From: Telmatactis stephensoni
Lineage: Eukaryota; Cnidaria; Anthozoa; Actiniaria; Isophelliidae
Direction of reading: 5' to 3'
Length of the DNA: 64,000 nt
Assembly (NCBI GenBank): GCA_029948255.1
Contig: JALIZF010001533.1
Span: forward strand, 248,001-312,000
Below, one piece after another: positions 15,001-22,700 of the stretch (its first letter is position 1; each line of letters begins with the position of its first letter). The position numbers and the translations under genes are program-made. Under the pieces are notes generated by a model, which searched no databases, had not been told where the DNA came from, and saw nothing but the letters and a program-made list of their open reading frames with translations.

Positions 15001-15090
15001 GAACTTGAAAATCAAGTTCTCAAGCTGAGAAAGGAAACTGAATCATTGGAATCAGAAAAAGCTGATTTGCAGTTCAAGCTGATCGATTGA
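15..15090 (+). CDS. RRM-Tudor domain protein, 3' part (5' end outside window)
   Basis: Fifteen exons join in one frame to 1280 codons plus stop: 15-79, 189-330, 1003-1116, 1747-1811, 2325-2500, 4460-5160, 5833-5960, 6492-6646, 7495-7616, 9203-9421, 9979-10182, 11182-11373, 12332-12530, 13040-14303, 14994-15090. In order (window residues): RRM1, about 1-60, cut at its start, with RNP1-like GSIFAFAKF; RRM2, about 95-165; a Ser/Thr-rich stretch; polyglutamine, about 255-345; extended Tudor 1, about 395-555, with MWYRCFV and VFYTDYGNAEW; extended Tudor 2, about 620-790, with CIDSGNQV; proline/glycine-rich repeats, about 830-1180; a charged coiled coil to the end. Extended Tudor domains bind dimethylarginine on Piwi and related proteins, so a germ-granule or piRNA role is likely but inferred. 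Vertebrate TDRD10 also joins RRM and Tudor, but with fewer domains; orthology is not claimed. Tudor 2 has DSGN for DYGN and no clear WYR, so its aromatic cage looks lost. Confidence -1.
453..831. mobile_element. Inverted-repeat element carrying a 79-codon ORF
   Basis: The intron between 330 and 1003 holds nested inverted repeats. AACAGGCTAA at 461-470 is matched by its complement at 814-823, and CACCGATCCCG at 537-547 by its complement at 801-811. An ORF at 573-812 (+), starting MDGFPNGIVNV and ending EQWMRDR, fills the inside and stops at the inner repeat. It looks like a non-autonomous DNA element that holds a captured or residual coding fragment. I do not recognise the peptide. Confidence -1.
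832..985. repeat. CT-rich low-complexity tract
   Basis: Irregular runs of CCTTCCTT and CCCTCCCT in the intron, just before the acceptor of the exon at 1003. It may act as an extended polypyrimidine tract. Confidence -1.
2774..3238. mobile_element. MITE with TTAA target site and long inverted repeats
   Basis: A 465-bp intronic element bounded by TTAA on both sides. Its ends are AGTCCCTGTGACGCATA and the near-complement TATGTGTCATAGGGACT. Similarity between the arms continues inward, for example GATGACGTCAGGGGAGTCAT and its inverse. TTAA duplications are typical of piggyBac-type insertions, but the ends are not canonical piggyBac and there is no coding capacity. Confidence -1.
4157..4367. mobile_element. 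Short hAT-like MITE (CAGTGGTGGATCTAG ends)
   Basis: Inverted ends CAGTGGTGGATCTAG and CTAGATCCACCGCTG bound 211 bp of intron. The eight flanking bases match at six of eight positions (ATTGTAAT and ATTATGAT), consistent with an old 8-bp duplication. A similar start, CAGTGGTGGTTCCAGG, occurs at 5346. Confidence -1.
4663..4932 (+). repeat. Coding polyglutamine tract (CAG/CAA)
   Basis: This segment of the 4460-5160 exon encodes runs of glutamine broken by His, Asn, Lys and a few other residues. CAG and CAA codons are mixed. The tract lies between RRM2 and the first Tudor domain and may act as a low-complexity, condensate-forming segment; that role is inferred. Confidence -1.
5169..5320. mobile_element. 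AGAGT-type 150-bp MITE, copy A
   Basis: The first of five related intronic copies in the window (also at 7838, 12004, 17309 and 23673). Each is about 150 bp, starts near AGAGT, has GTATGAGTG..GAAA near the left end, TCTATAAAA in the middle and the inverse sequence at the right end. This copy starts 8 bases after the exon end at 5160 and its right end is decayed. Confidence -1.
6108..6340 (+). mobile_element. tRNA-derived SINE
   Basis: A tRNA-like head at about 6112-6186 has a box A match (TGGTTGAGTGGTCAGAGC) and a box B match (GTTCGAGTCCC). It is followed by an unrelated body and an AT-rich tail. It lies in the intron between 5961 and 6491. The 3' half does not fold as an intact tRNA, so this is a SINE and not a tRNA gene. 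Confidence -1.
6770..7340. repeat. G-rich degenerate minisatellite
   Basis: Many imperfect units around GGGGTACTCCCATGGG fill the intron between 6647 and 7494. The G strand is the coding strand, so the primary transcript would be strongly G-rich here. Confidence -1.
7838..7989. mobile_element. AGAGT-type 150-bp MITE, copy B
   Basis: One of the best-preserved members. It starts AGAGTAGATTTCATATGAG and ends with the complement TCATATGAAATCTACTCT. The centre has GTCTATAAAAACATTCAAAA. Confidence -1.
8190..8690. mobile_element. Two adjacent foldback elements
   Basis: TTTATTATCCAACTGT near 8197 pairs with ACAGTTGGATAATAAA near 8533. Directly after it, TTATTAGACAGTTTGAAGTGTAG near 8552 pairs with CTACACATCAAACCGTCTAATAA near 8657. 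The loop of the second has the short palindrome-like text TTCGCCCTACGGGCTCGTC. Both lie in the intron before the exon at 9203 and have no coding capacity. Confidence -1.
10425..10625. repeat. Intronic inverted repeat
   Basis: CAGATACCAGATG with CCCTGTGTG on the left is matched by CACACAGGGTACC with CATCTGGTATCTAGC on the right, so the segment can fold back on itself. The exact ends are unclear. Confidence -1.
10706..11078. mobile_element. Foldback element with CCCCTAAAAGGTACC words
   Basis: The ends invert (ATTATCCCCGGGGG on the left, CCCCCGGGATATTAT on the right), with GGGGATGCTCG inside the left end and CGAGCATCCCC inside the right. Four or so copies of CCTAAAAGGTA are scattered inside, most in the form CCCTAAAAGGTACC. 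Related elements lie at 39247-41390 and probably 47390-47800 and 48590-48990. Confidence -1.
11669..11776. mobile_element. Mini-MITE, about 107 bp
   Basis: Ends TAGACTGATTCCATAAGTC and GACTTATGGAATCAGTCTA are exact complements over 19 bases. The inside also pairs: GGTCCCAGTTCGCTCTCTGA against TCAGAGAGTGAAACTTGTGG. It lies in the intron between 11374 and 12331. Confidence -1.
12004..12150. mobile_element. AGAGT-type 150-bp MITE, copy C
   Basis: Ends AGAGTCGTTTTCGTATGAGT and ACTCATACGAAAACCACTCT are near-perfect complements. The inside has the family core TCTATAAAAACATTTGAAA. It sits in the intron before the exon at 12332. Confidence -1.
13111..13466 (+). repeat. Coding tandem duplication, about 183 bp, two copies
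   Basis: Inside the large exon 13040-14303 a 61-codon block (starting KEV, containing TTLQPTSSQKES and QQKLPGANTV) occurs twice in a row, from 13111 and from 13294. The copies differ at a few bases, so the duplication looks fairly recent. It lies in the proline/serine-rich linker of the RRM-Tudor protein. Confidence -1.
13519..13960 (+). repeat. Coding tandem repeats, about 111-117 bp, 3-4 units
   Basis: Units starting at 13519, 13636 and 13747, plus a decayed fourth, encode ELPHKP..FQASGK.GVT followed by RNGGGFPPSPN. Unit lengths are multiples of three, so the reading frame is kept. They form a Pro/Gly-rich disordered linker between Tudor 2 and the coiled coil. Confidence -1.
14541..14820. 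mobile_element. Near-perfect hairpin element
   Basis: The left arm, with ACCTTTGGTAGGTCCAAGCTT, GATCCACAGTATCATCAGGG and ACTGAAG, is matched by the right arm, with CTTCAGTCCCTGATAATG and AAGCTTGGACCTACCAAAGG. The loop is only about 30 bases. Weaker pairing continues outward to about 14541 and 14815. It lies in the last intron of the RRM-Tudor gene, and the transcript would form a long double-stranded stem. Confidence -1.
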
Positions 15091-15226
15091 TAAAAGACAT
15101 TATCTAAAATTATATTGTCACACGAACTCTTATCATTGTAACTATGTTGTTTGATCATGTTGTACATTATGTTGCTGTTAGAAATTAGAGAAATAACAAA
15201 AGATTATAATTTTAATGCTGTTATAC

Positions 15227-15232
15227 AATAAA
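15227..15232 (+). terminator. Poly(A) signal of the RRM-Tudor gene
   Basis: AATAAA lies 137 bases after the stop codon at 15090, in AT-rich DNA. It is the first canonical signal downstream of the stop. Confidence -1.
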
Positions 15233-15250
15233 AGTGAACAATAAAGAAAA

Positions 15251-16028
15251 ACACTTGATTTGAAAGATCCATGACTCTAGTTCTTTCTATAGACGTATTT
15301 TTGTCAGTGATTAAATTTAAGTGCTAAAAAACTTAATACTTTTCAGATGACTTGCATTTTTGGTATGAAACTTGAATTCAAATGAATGCAGGTTAGTGAA
15401 AAACAGTACAACACAACACTTAGAAAATTTATTTAGGAACTTTATTTAAAAAGGGTATACAATTCATAGTATAACATACTAATAAACTTGCGGCCCTCAA
15501 AATTATGGTTGGGGTACATGTACAATAAACTGACATGAGTGGCTGCAGGTCTCAGACCAGCAAAAAAAGTGAAATTAAATGAAATTGGAAAAAAGCATGA
15601 AGTCAACACAATTCTATAGATATTTTTAATGTGGTACTTTGCAAAGTTAATAATACTTTTTTTAAAAAAAAGCTAACACTTTGCAAAGTCAATAGTCTAA
15701 GAGTGATTTTATTGGTTTCCCCATGAAAAAATAGTATGCATAATAGTTATTCGTAGACTCTAAACCTATTGTTTTCTTTTATTCTTTATTGCCTGTTTGC
15801 AGTAGGTGCTGCAAGGGGTCTATAGATATAACTACTCTTGTGAACATTTTCTCAGCTGGATGGCAAATAGAATACTATATGGTATGTGATGAAGAGCACA
15901 TAAATGGTATACAATTAGGAGGATTCTGATTTTGAAGCATTATAGTGACAAACTTGCCACTCATATTCTTAAATTGCATTATGTTTGCTTTAATATTTTT
16001 CAATTCTGATCAAAAGGCTGGGAGAGAA
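15251..16028. other. Convergent 3' spacer
   Basis: This stretch lies between the 3' ends of the RRM-Tudor gene (+) and the USP gene (-). It is AT-rich and I see no coding exon in it. On the - strand AATAAA occurs at 15785-15790, 15708-15713 and 15441-15446, any of which could end the USP transcript. Confidence -1.
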
Positions 16029-18212
16029 TTACAAGTACAAAACTTCTACTGGTATTCCAGCATTTTCAGTTAGGTATTTACAAGTTGATCCTGGTTTGCC
16101 ATCTTTGTCTCCCTTGCTACTGTAATTCATTATAATGATGTCGGCTCTGTTCTCTTTCAAAAAATCACAGATCCTTTCTCCAATCTTGTTAGAATTCTCT
16201 AATACTTGAGCAATGCAATGAGTCTTGTAGGAAAACTTAAATGGTAAAAAATTAAGATGGGATAAGAAATAGCAATTACAGTGTGAAAACAACATGGGAT
16301 AAGATGTGGGAATTACAGAGTGAAAACAGAATGGTATAAGATAGGGAATTGCAGTGCAAGGAATTGTTAGGGGTATTTTCTGGGAGTAATATAAGAATAA
16401 TGTGTGGCAGGGCGAGGGGACGGGATGGTGTTATCTAAAAAGATGCAACTGACCTGACCCCACCCACCCCTCCCCCATCCATGTTATCCACTGCAACAAC
16501 TCATGTTCTGTTTATTATCATCAGAGGTCTTCCCTAAATTAATACTTACAGATTTTTCTTTACAAATATTCTCGTATTGTTGTAATAAGGCATCTGCTTC
16601 TTGTTTTTTTACCATATTGTAATAGGTCCAATCCTCTATGAGATCTTTAACAGCTAGGAAAGTGGGAAAATGTCTGTGAATTAACTTTCAATATACAATC
16701 ATAATTTTATTTGAAATAGTCTGTGTATATGAGTCTGTGAAACCATAAGTCTTATCACATTCACCCTTAGAAAGCTGGGCATGCTTGAATGGGAAACAAA
16801 GTATTATATTTCTGATGCCAGTCATTTCTCCCTCCCAGAATTTCTTCACCCAGAACTGTTGTCTGTCAGAAATCATTCTGGACCGAAAGTAATCTCAGTA
16901 ATATCTGTGAGTAGGATCATCAGAAAGTTATACCTGGCCATGGAGTGTTGACATCATATGATTCTGGCATAATGTAGACATGTACCACAGTGACAACATC
17001 TCCTTCCTTGTGCAAATCATTACAGTAGTCTATTAACATACAAATATGAAAATATATTAATTCACATGTAATGATGATATGCTTGTGGGAGTCATGCAGT
17101 CACTGTGACCCATAGGTAAAGGAGATCGAGATCATTATTTTTGATCAATTGATCTTGAAGAGACTATAAGCACATTTGTATAATTGTGAAAAACATGCAT
17201 TATGTGACAAGTTTTTCAGTCACACAAAATGTGCTTATTTGATGATCTTGCCCAAGATAGACCTAAATAGACATGACTTGTTGACTTGTTACAATGTAGG
17301 TACTAGCAAGAGTATATTTTGTATGAGTGTGAAACAGACCATGCTGTGCTGGGCCGGGTCAGTGCCAGTGCCGTGATGTCTATAAAAGCATTCAAAATTC
17401 CTACTGCAACCATGCCGTGACCATACAGTGCAATTTTCACAGTCGTACAAAATCTACTCTGTGGTTCATCCTTGTAGCTGTGACGGTACAAAATGACACA
17501 AAACAAACATGTATGTATAATCATTCATGCATTTTATTTTATGACTAAAATACAAGAATCCTCTTTTTGGTGCCTTTTTGACACCTGCTTAAAAGCTTAC
17601 AAGGAATACTAAAATTGTATTTATTCGTGGAAACTTTTTAATTTAAGTTTATTTACTTTGCAGGTAAATGATAATATCTTGATTTCTTATTTAACCTAAG
17701 CTAGCTCACAATGAATCACTAAAATTGTATTTATTCATGAAAACTTTTTAATTTAAGTTTATTTACTTTGCAGATAATTAATTATTCTTGATTTTTGATT
17801 CCAAAAGATTAATTCGTGCATCACCTTTTGATTAAAATATTAGAACATGCAATTATATGCAATTATATTTTTTACGATAAGGGCATAATAATTGGTTCTA
17901 ATATTTTTTGGGGTTATTTCTTAATGTTTTTCCTTCTGAATTTGAAAGTTGTCTATACTGCAGTGGAATCCATTATTCTGCTTTATAAAATTGAAACTAT
18001 AAACAAATTACAAAGCGATCGAGGGGAAGTTCAACAACCCATGAAGAATTGAAATAAATTATTTCATTTACAAAATATTCTAAGGCTACATTTGCATTGA
18101 TATACAAAACACTACTAAAATACAAGATCTCCTGTTACTCACGTTCAAATGCTTGCTTAGTCTTCTCGCTGTTATCAACAGGTAACAAAACAGTTCGCGA
18201 ATTTGCCGCCAT
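16029..18212 (-). CDS. Universal stress protein (USP) family protein
   Basis: Four exons on the - strand join in frame to 158 codons plus stop: 18212-18143, 17029-16934, 16653-16550, 16235-16029. The start ATG is followed by AANSRTVLLPVDNSE, the typical USP first strand with its conserved Asp, then KTKQAFEHYC and GDVVTVVHVYIMPE. The C-terminal half has ICDFLKENRADIIIMNYSS and ends GIPVEVLYL, the usual last beta strand. Length matches single-domain USPs (about 140-160 residues). The ATP-binding loop (normally G-2X-G-9X-G-S/T) is altered here: the first Gly is Asn, while a later Gly-Ser-Thr remains. Nucleotide binding is therefore uncertain. USPs are alpha/beta proteins tied to stress responses; many invertebrates have them and vertebrates lack them. 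The gene is convergent with the RRM-Tudor gene and head-to-head with CFAP53. Confidence -1.
17309..17460. mobile_element. AGAGT-type 150-bp MITE, copy D
   Basis: Starts AGAGTATATTTTGTATGAG and ends GTCGTACAAAATCTACTCT. The centre has GTCTATAAAAGCATTCAAAA. It lies in the first USP intron. Confidence -1.
17607..17775. repeat. Direct repeat, about 57 bp, two copies 111 bp apart
   Basis: A block starting ACTAAAATTGTATTTATTC and ending TTTATTTACTTTGCAG occurs at about 17608 and again at about 17719, with two or three differences. Both lie in USP intron 1 (17030-18142). No function is evident. Confidence -1.
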
Positions 18213-18459
18213 CTTGATGATATGCTCAGCTGATAATGCGCTCTACCACCCCACCCTCTTGAGGTTTTGAATCCGTTCACCATTCTATCTTTAGGGGAGA
18301 GGGGGTGAGTAAGAAAACTTTGTGATTTTTTATTCGTTTCTCCCTTTATACGAAGGACGTTGGATAGGGATGGAAAAGTTTCGACCGAAAAAAAAAATCT
18401 GCATTAAAGATTTTTCATTTCATTTCATTTTTCGTTTTTCGTATTTTACGCAAATTGTA

Positions 18460-19476
18460 TTAAGAGAGGGGGTCCCTAATTTTCGAAGTTTGAGTTGAAA
18501 ACGCCAAAACGTCGAAACTCTGTTAATCACATCAGGATATAGGTCTAGGGCAACTATTATCAAAAATAATATTTTGAGTTTCAAGTTCTTATTTTTGGGG
18601 GGTAAGCGAAGGCACATTTCGATTTGGGGCCTCTTGATCGTATTACGATCTGTTTTGATTTTCAGAAGTAATTCTTCTGTTTATCTCACGTCCATCTTTG
18701 ATCATCGCCGAAACCAACACGTTTGCAAAACTCAATTCAAATTCAAAAACATAGATATTCCATGTTTTTTCCTCTGGAATACTTCCTTTATTTTGCTAAG
18801 AGAAAGATAGCAATGGTTTGTTTTGGAGTTGATTTCATTTTGGAGATTTTCTATGTTTTTGAATTTGAATTGAGTGATCGTGTGATCGTCGCGTGACCAA
18901 AGAATATGCAAATTGCATGATTTTTGGCATTTAGGGCAGGTCAGTGTTCACGCTCTAAAATATTATTATTTGAATGGCCCCAAAATTTTATTTGATATTT
19001 ATGAAGGGGAGTAGTGTTTCTATCAGCTCACCAAAATATTTCCACGGTAGGCCATGTACCAGTGGCGATATCATCCAATAAATTTGAGCAATTTTTAGGT
19101 TTCAAAAATTTGATTGGAATAGCGCTAAGTTCAAAAATCTGTTAAATATTCAATTTTGAACCAAATCATTCGGTTGGCTTCTGAAAAGAATGTTTGTTAT
19201 TTAGTTGTTCAGGATATCATTTCGTATTTTCATGAGTTTAGTTGTTGAATTTTATGCAACCTTTGAAGTGAACTGGTCAAAAGTGCTCTAAAAGCGGCTC
19301 AAGAGGCCCCAAATCGAAATGTGCCTTCGCTTACCCCCCAAAAATAAGAACTTGAAACTCAAAATATTATTTTTGATAATAGTTGCCCTAGACCTATATC
19401 CTGATGTGATTAACAGAGTTTCGACGTTTTGGCGTTTTCAACTCAAACTTCGAAAATTAGGGACCCCCTCTCTTAA
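18460..19476. mobile_element. TTAA-flanked transposon with about 174-bp inverted repeats
   Basis: TTAA at 18460-18463 and 19473-19476 flanks 1009 bp. The left end, starting GAGAGGGGGTCCCTAATTTT, is repeated in reverse complement at the right end with almost no differences for about 174 bp (18464-18637 against about 19299-19472). A second inner pair (CTCAATTCAAATTCAAAAACAT and its inverse) lies near 18730 and 18855. There is no transposase ORF, so it is non-autonomous. The near-identity of the arms points to a recent insertion. It separates the divergent USP and CFAP53 genes. Confidence -1.
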
Positions 19477-19676
19477 ACACTCAATCGAGTCGGACTTGAA
19501 ATGTCTATGAATATGAGAAGTAAAAAAAAGTGAAAAGAAAGCAAATTATAAAGGTAACAAATTATCGAAAAAAGAATCTTTATAATAATTTTTTTAATTT
19601 TTCTTCTGTTACTCGGTCGAGGAGAGTGGGAACTACCAACTAGTACCCAGGTCACCATATCAGCTGTTTGTGTTTA

Positions 19677-19690
19677 GTTGCTATGGATAC
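19677..19690 (+). promoter_or_regulatory. Candidate RFX X-box upstream of CFAP53
   Basis: GTTGCTATGGATAC lies 107 bases before the CFAP53 start codon. It fits the ciliary X-box form RYYNYY-N2-RRNRAC in the left half and misses one position in the right half. RFX factors drive axonemal genes through such sites in animals, so the position next to a cilium gene is suggestive. A single site found by eye may be chance. Confidence -1.
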
Positions 19691-19796
19691 CTGAGAGTAC
19701 AAAGACGGCCATCTTCTCGAAGAACTAAACATTTGCTCAGAGTCTCGGCAATAAAAAGGAAAATTTATCGACATCTATATTTCTAAAGCCGTCAAG

Positions 19797-22700
19797 ATGA
19801 TGGTCCAACATACAAGAAAGTGTAGAGAATTTACTGGACCGACGCCAAACTCTGTAGCTATCGTAAGTATTTTGGAAAATTATTATTTGAACATGAGTCG
19901 ATTTTTGTTTGTAATCAAGTTCGATTATTGCATTTCGTAATTTTAATGCTTTAGTACTTCCAAATAATATCAATGTTTGAAAGACTAATACAGCAATTTT
20001 ATTGAAAAAGCCTTATTTTGACAAAATTTTCCATAAATCTTATTTCGATGAATGAGAATTTGAAGAGAAATTTGATGTCGTTAACTGAAAAAAATTATAA
20101 TCACCAATGTTTACTGTAACGGGATCTTTCTCTTTCTTTAGAAAGCTAAACCAACCAACAAGCGGCCTGTAGAATACCTTATATTAGAAGGAAGACGAAG
20201 AGATGAACTCAGAGATGAAGCAATTGCAGAAACAAAGTACCAAAATCAATGTGATCTTAAGGTAAAGTTTACATTGAACTCCCATAAGGGCACACCTTGA
20301 GTACCAAGAATGCTAACAAGTGGTGTCTACTTATTGGAGATTAAAAAATAAATGTAGATTTTGTCAGGAGAAGGGACCAAGGGAGGCATCCATTAGAAAG
20401 TAGGTTACACAAACCTGCACAAACACTACTGTTTTTGAAATATACACTGTTTTGGGTGCACAAACTCAGGCATCTCCCCTTTTCCCCTCCCCTCTTGGAA
20501 AGCCTGCAAAGAGGCTAGTTAGACAGTGGAGGTTCAACTATATTCTGAATTAACGTGGAACCTCTTTGATACAGACACAAAGTGAATAAATCATGGTAAT
20601 AATTATGAAAATTATTATTAATAATAGTAGTAGTAAATCATGGTATTTTGTAATTTCAGTCTCAATGGGAAAAGGCCACTGACAAAAGGATTCAGAGAAA
20701 TATTATCAACCGTAAAGTGGACAGACTTATGCAAAATGAAACTTTTAAACTAGAGGACAGAAGAGAAAAGTAAGTATATGATTGTAGAGCAGTTTTTGGC
20801 ATGAGATGGTTATAGCAGAAAAGTCAAAAATGTTTTGAATCAATTTACTTCATTGTTCAGAGATAACCTGGGAATCAGAACTTTGTTTCATGTTACAATA
20901 CATTTTGTTAATGATTATCAGTTATGTTATTTTGTGGATTGAGTCTTTGGCCCTCGTTGTTGGCCTTTGGCCCTCCAGGGGGAGGGGGGAGCAAAATAAA
21001 ACTCTGGCGCTCATTGTAAGACGAGCATTACTAAGAGTATCACTGCTGACTTATTATAATCTGTTTTGCTTAGTGTATCCTGGAATACCAGTAGATCAGA
21101 GCACTCAAATTGAATAAAGGGGTCAGTGTCGTACCATCTGGCCATTGGAAGATAACTTTTGGGTGAAAGAGTTCATGTACAGAGTTAAATTAACTCCAAC
21201 AGTATTACAATAAATTGTAATTGTCTTTCTGTAGGCTGAGAGAGCTCTTGTTAAGTGAAGAACAGCAATACATACAGGAAATGGAGGCCAAAGAAGAAAC
21301 AACAATAGAAAGACAAGCTAAAATGAGAGAAAGAGCAAAATTTTTGAAAGAAAAACGTGAACAGGAAAGATTGAAGTTTGTACAAGAAAAATTGGACCAG
21401 AGATGGAGGTATCTTTCATTTCAGAATTTGATTTTATACACATAAATTTTCTAGTAAATTTTACCATTTCAATTTCTCCAGTTTTTTTTTATTTTTTCCC
21501 CTCAAATTATTATTGTTTCTGATCTCCCTCTAAGGTGGACACTCTCAGGGACGATTTCTACTATAATGGAACCTGGCTTTACAGACATCCAGTTATTACA
21601 GACACCCAGTTATTATAGACACCCAGTTATTATAGACACCCAGTTATTATAGACACCCAGTTATTATAGACACCAAGTTATTACAGACACCCAGTTATTA
21701 TAGACACCCAGTTATTATAGACACCCAGTTATTATAGACACCCAGTTATTATAGACACCCAGTTATTATAGACACCCAGTTATTATAGACACCCAGTTAT
21801 TATAGACACCCAGTTATTATAGACACCCAGTTATTACAGACACCCAGTTATTATAGACACCCAGTTATTATAGACACCCAGTTATTATAGACACCCAGTT
21901 ATTATAGACACCCAGTTATTATAGACACCCAGTTATTATAGACACCCAGTTATTACAGACACCCAGTTATTATAGACACCCAGTTATTACAGACATGTAA
22001 TTCTGACCCGGCTGAAAAATGCTATAAATTACCCATTTAAATATGGACATTCAGTTAATTAATTTTCAGTGCACATGCGGTATTACCCCAACTTCTCACC
22101 TTCTTTTGTTGAAACCTTTTGTTTTTAATCAAAAAAAGTGAGATATTCGGGATAAAATCGCATGCGTATTAGAAACGATTCTTAAACTCTGAACTGGCTT
22201 ATACAGGCACTCCCTCTCGTTCACATGGTCATCCTATTATATAGAGGTGTCCATCTTAGAGAAACTTTAGGCATAGCAAAACAATGCAATTCACTTCAAA
22301 TTATCCTTAAAATGGTTATATATTACAGTTTGTCAACAAATCTAGAGTGACCAATACATTTAAATGTTACTTTTCAGAGAGGAGTGTGAAGAGCTACGAG
22401 GAACTCTTTCCAAGCGTCATCAAGATGAAGTCTGTACTGAGCGTTCTGAACAGATTAGAATAAAGGAAGCTCAGAAGAAACAAGAACAAGAGATTGAAAA
22501 AATGTATGCTGATTTATGGGAAAAAGATGTCCAAGCTAAGAAGCAACGTGAAGAAGACCAGGCCAAAGAGCAGATGGAAAGAAACAGAGAAACACTACGA
22601 GTAAGAATTTTGTTCATTCTTGAAGTCTTTTATGATAATTAGTTATTCGATTTTAATCTTGATGATGATTATAACTATTCATGATGATGATGATCATGTA

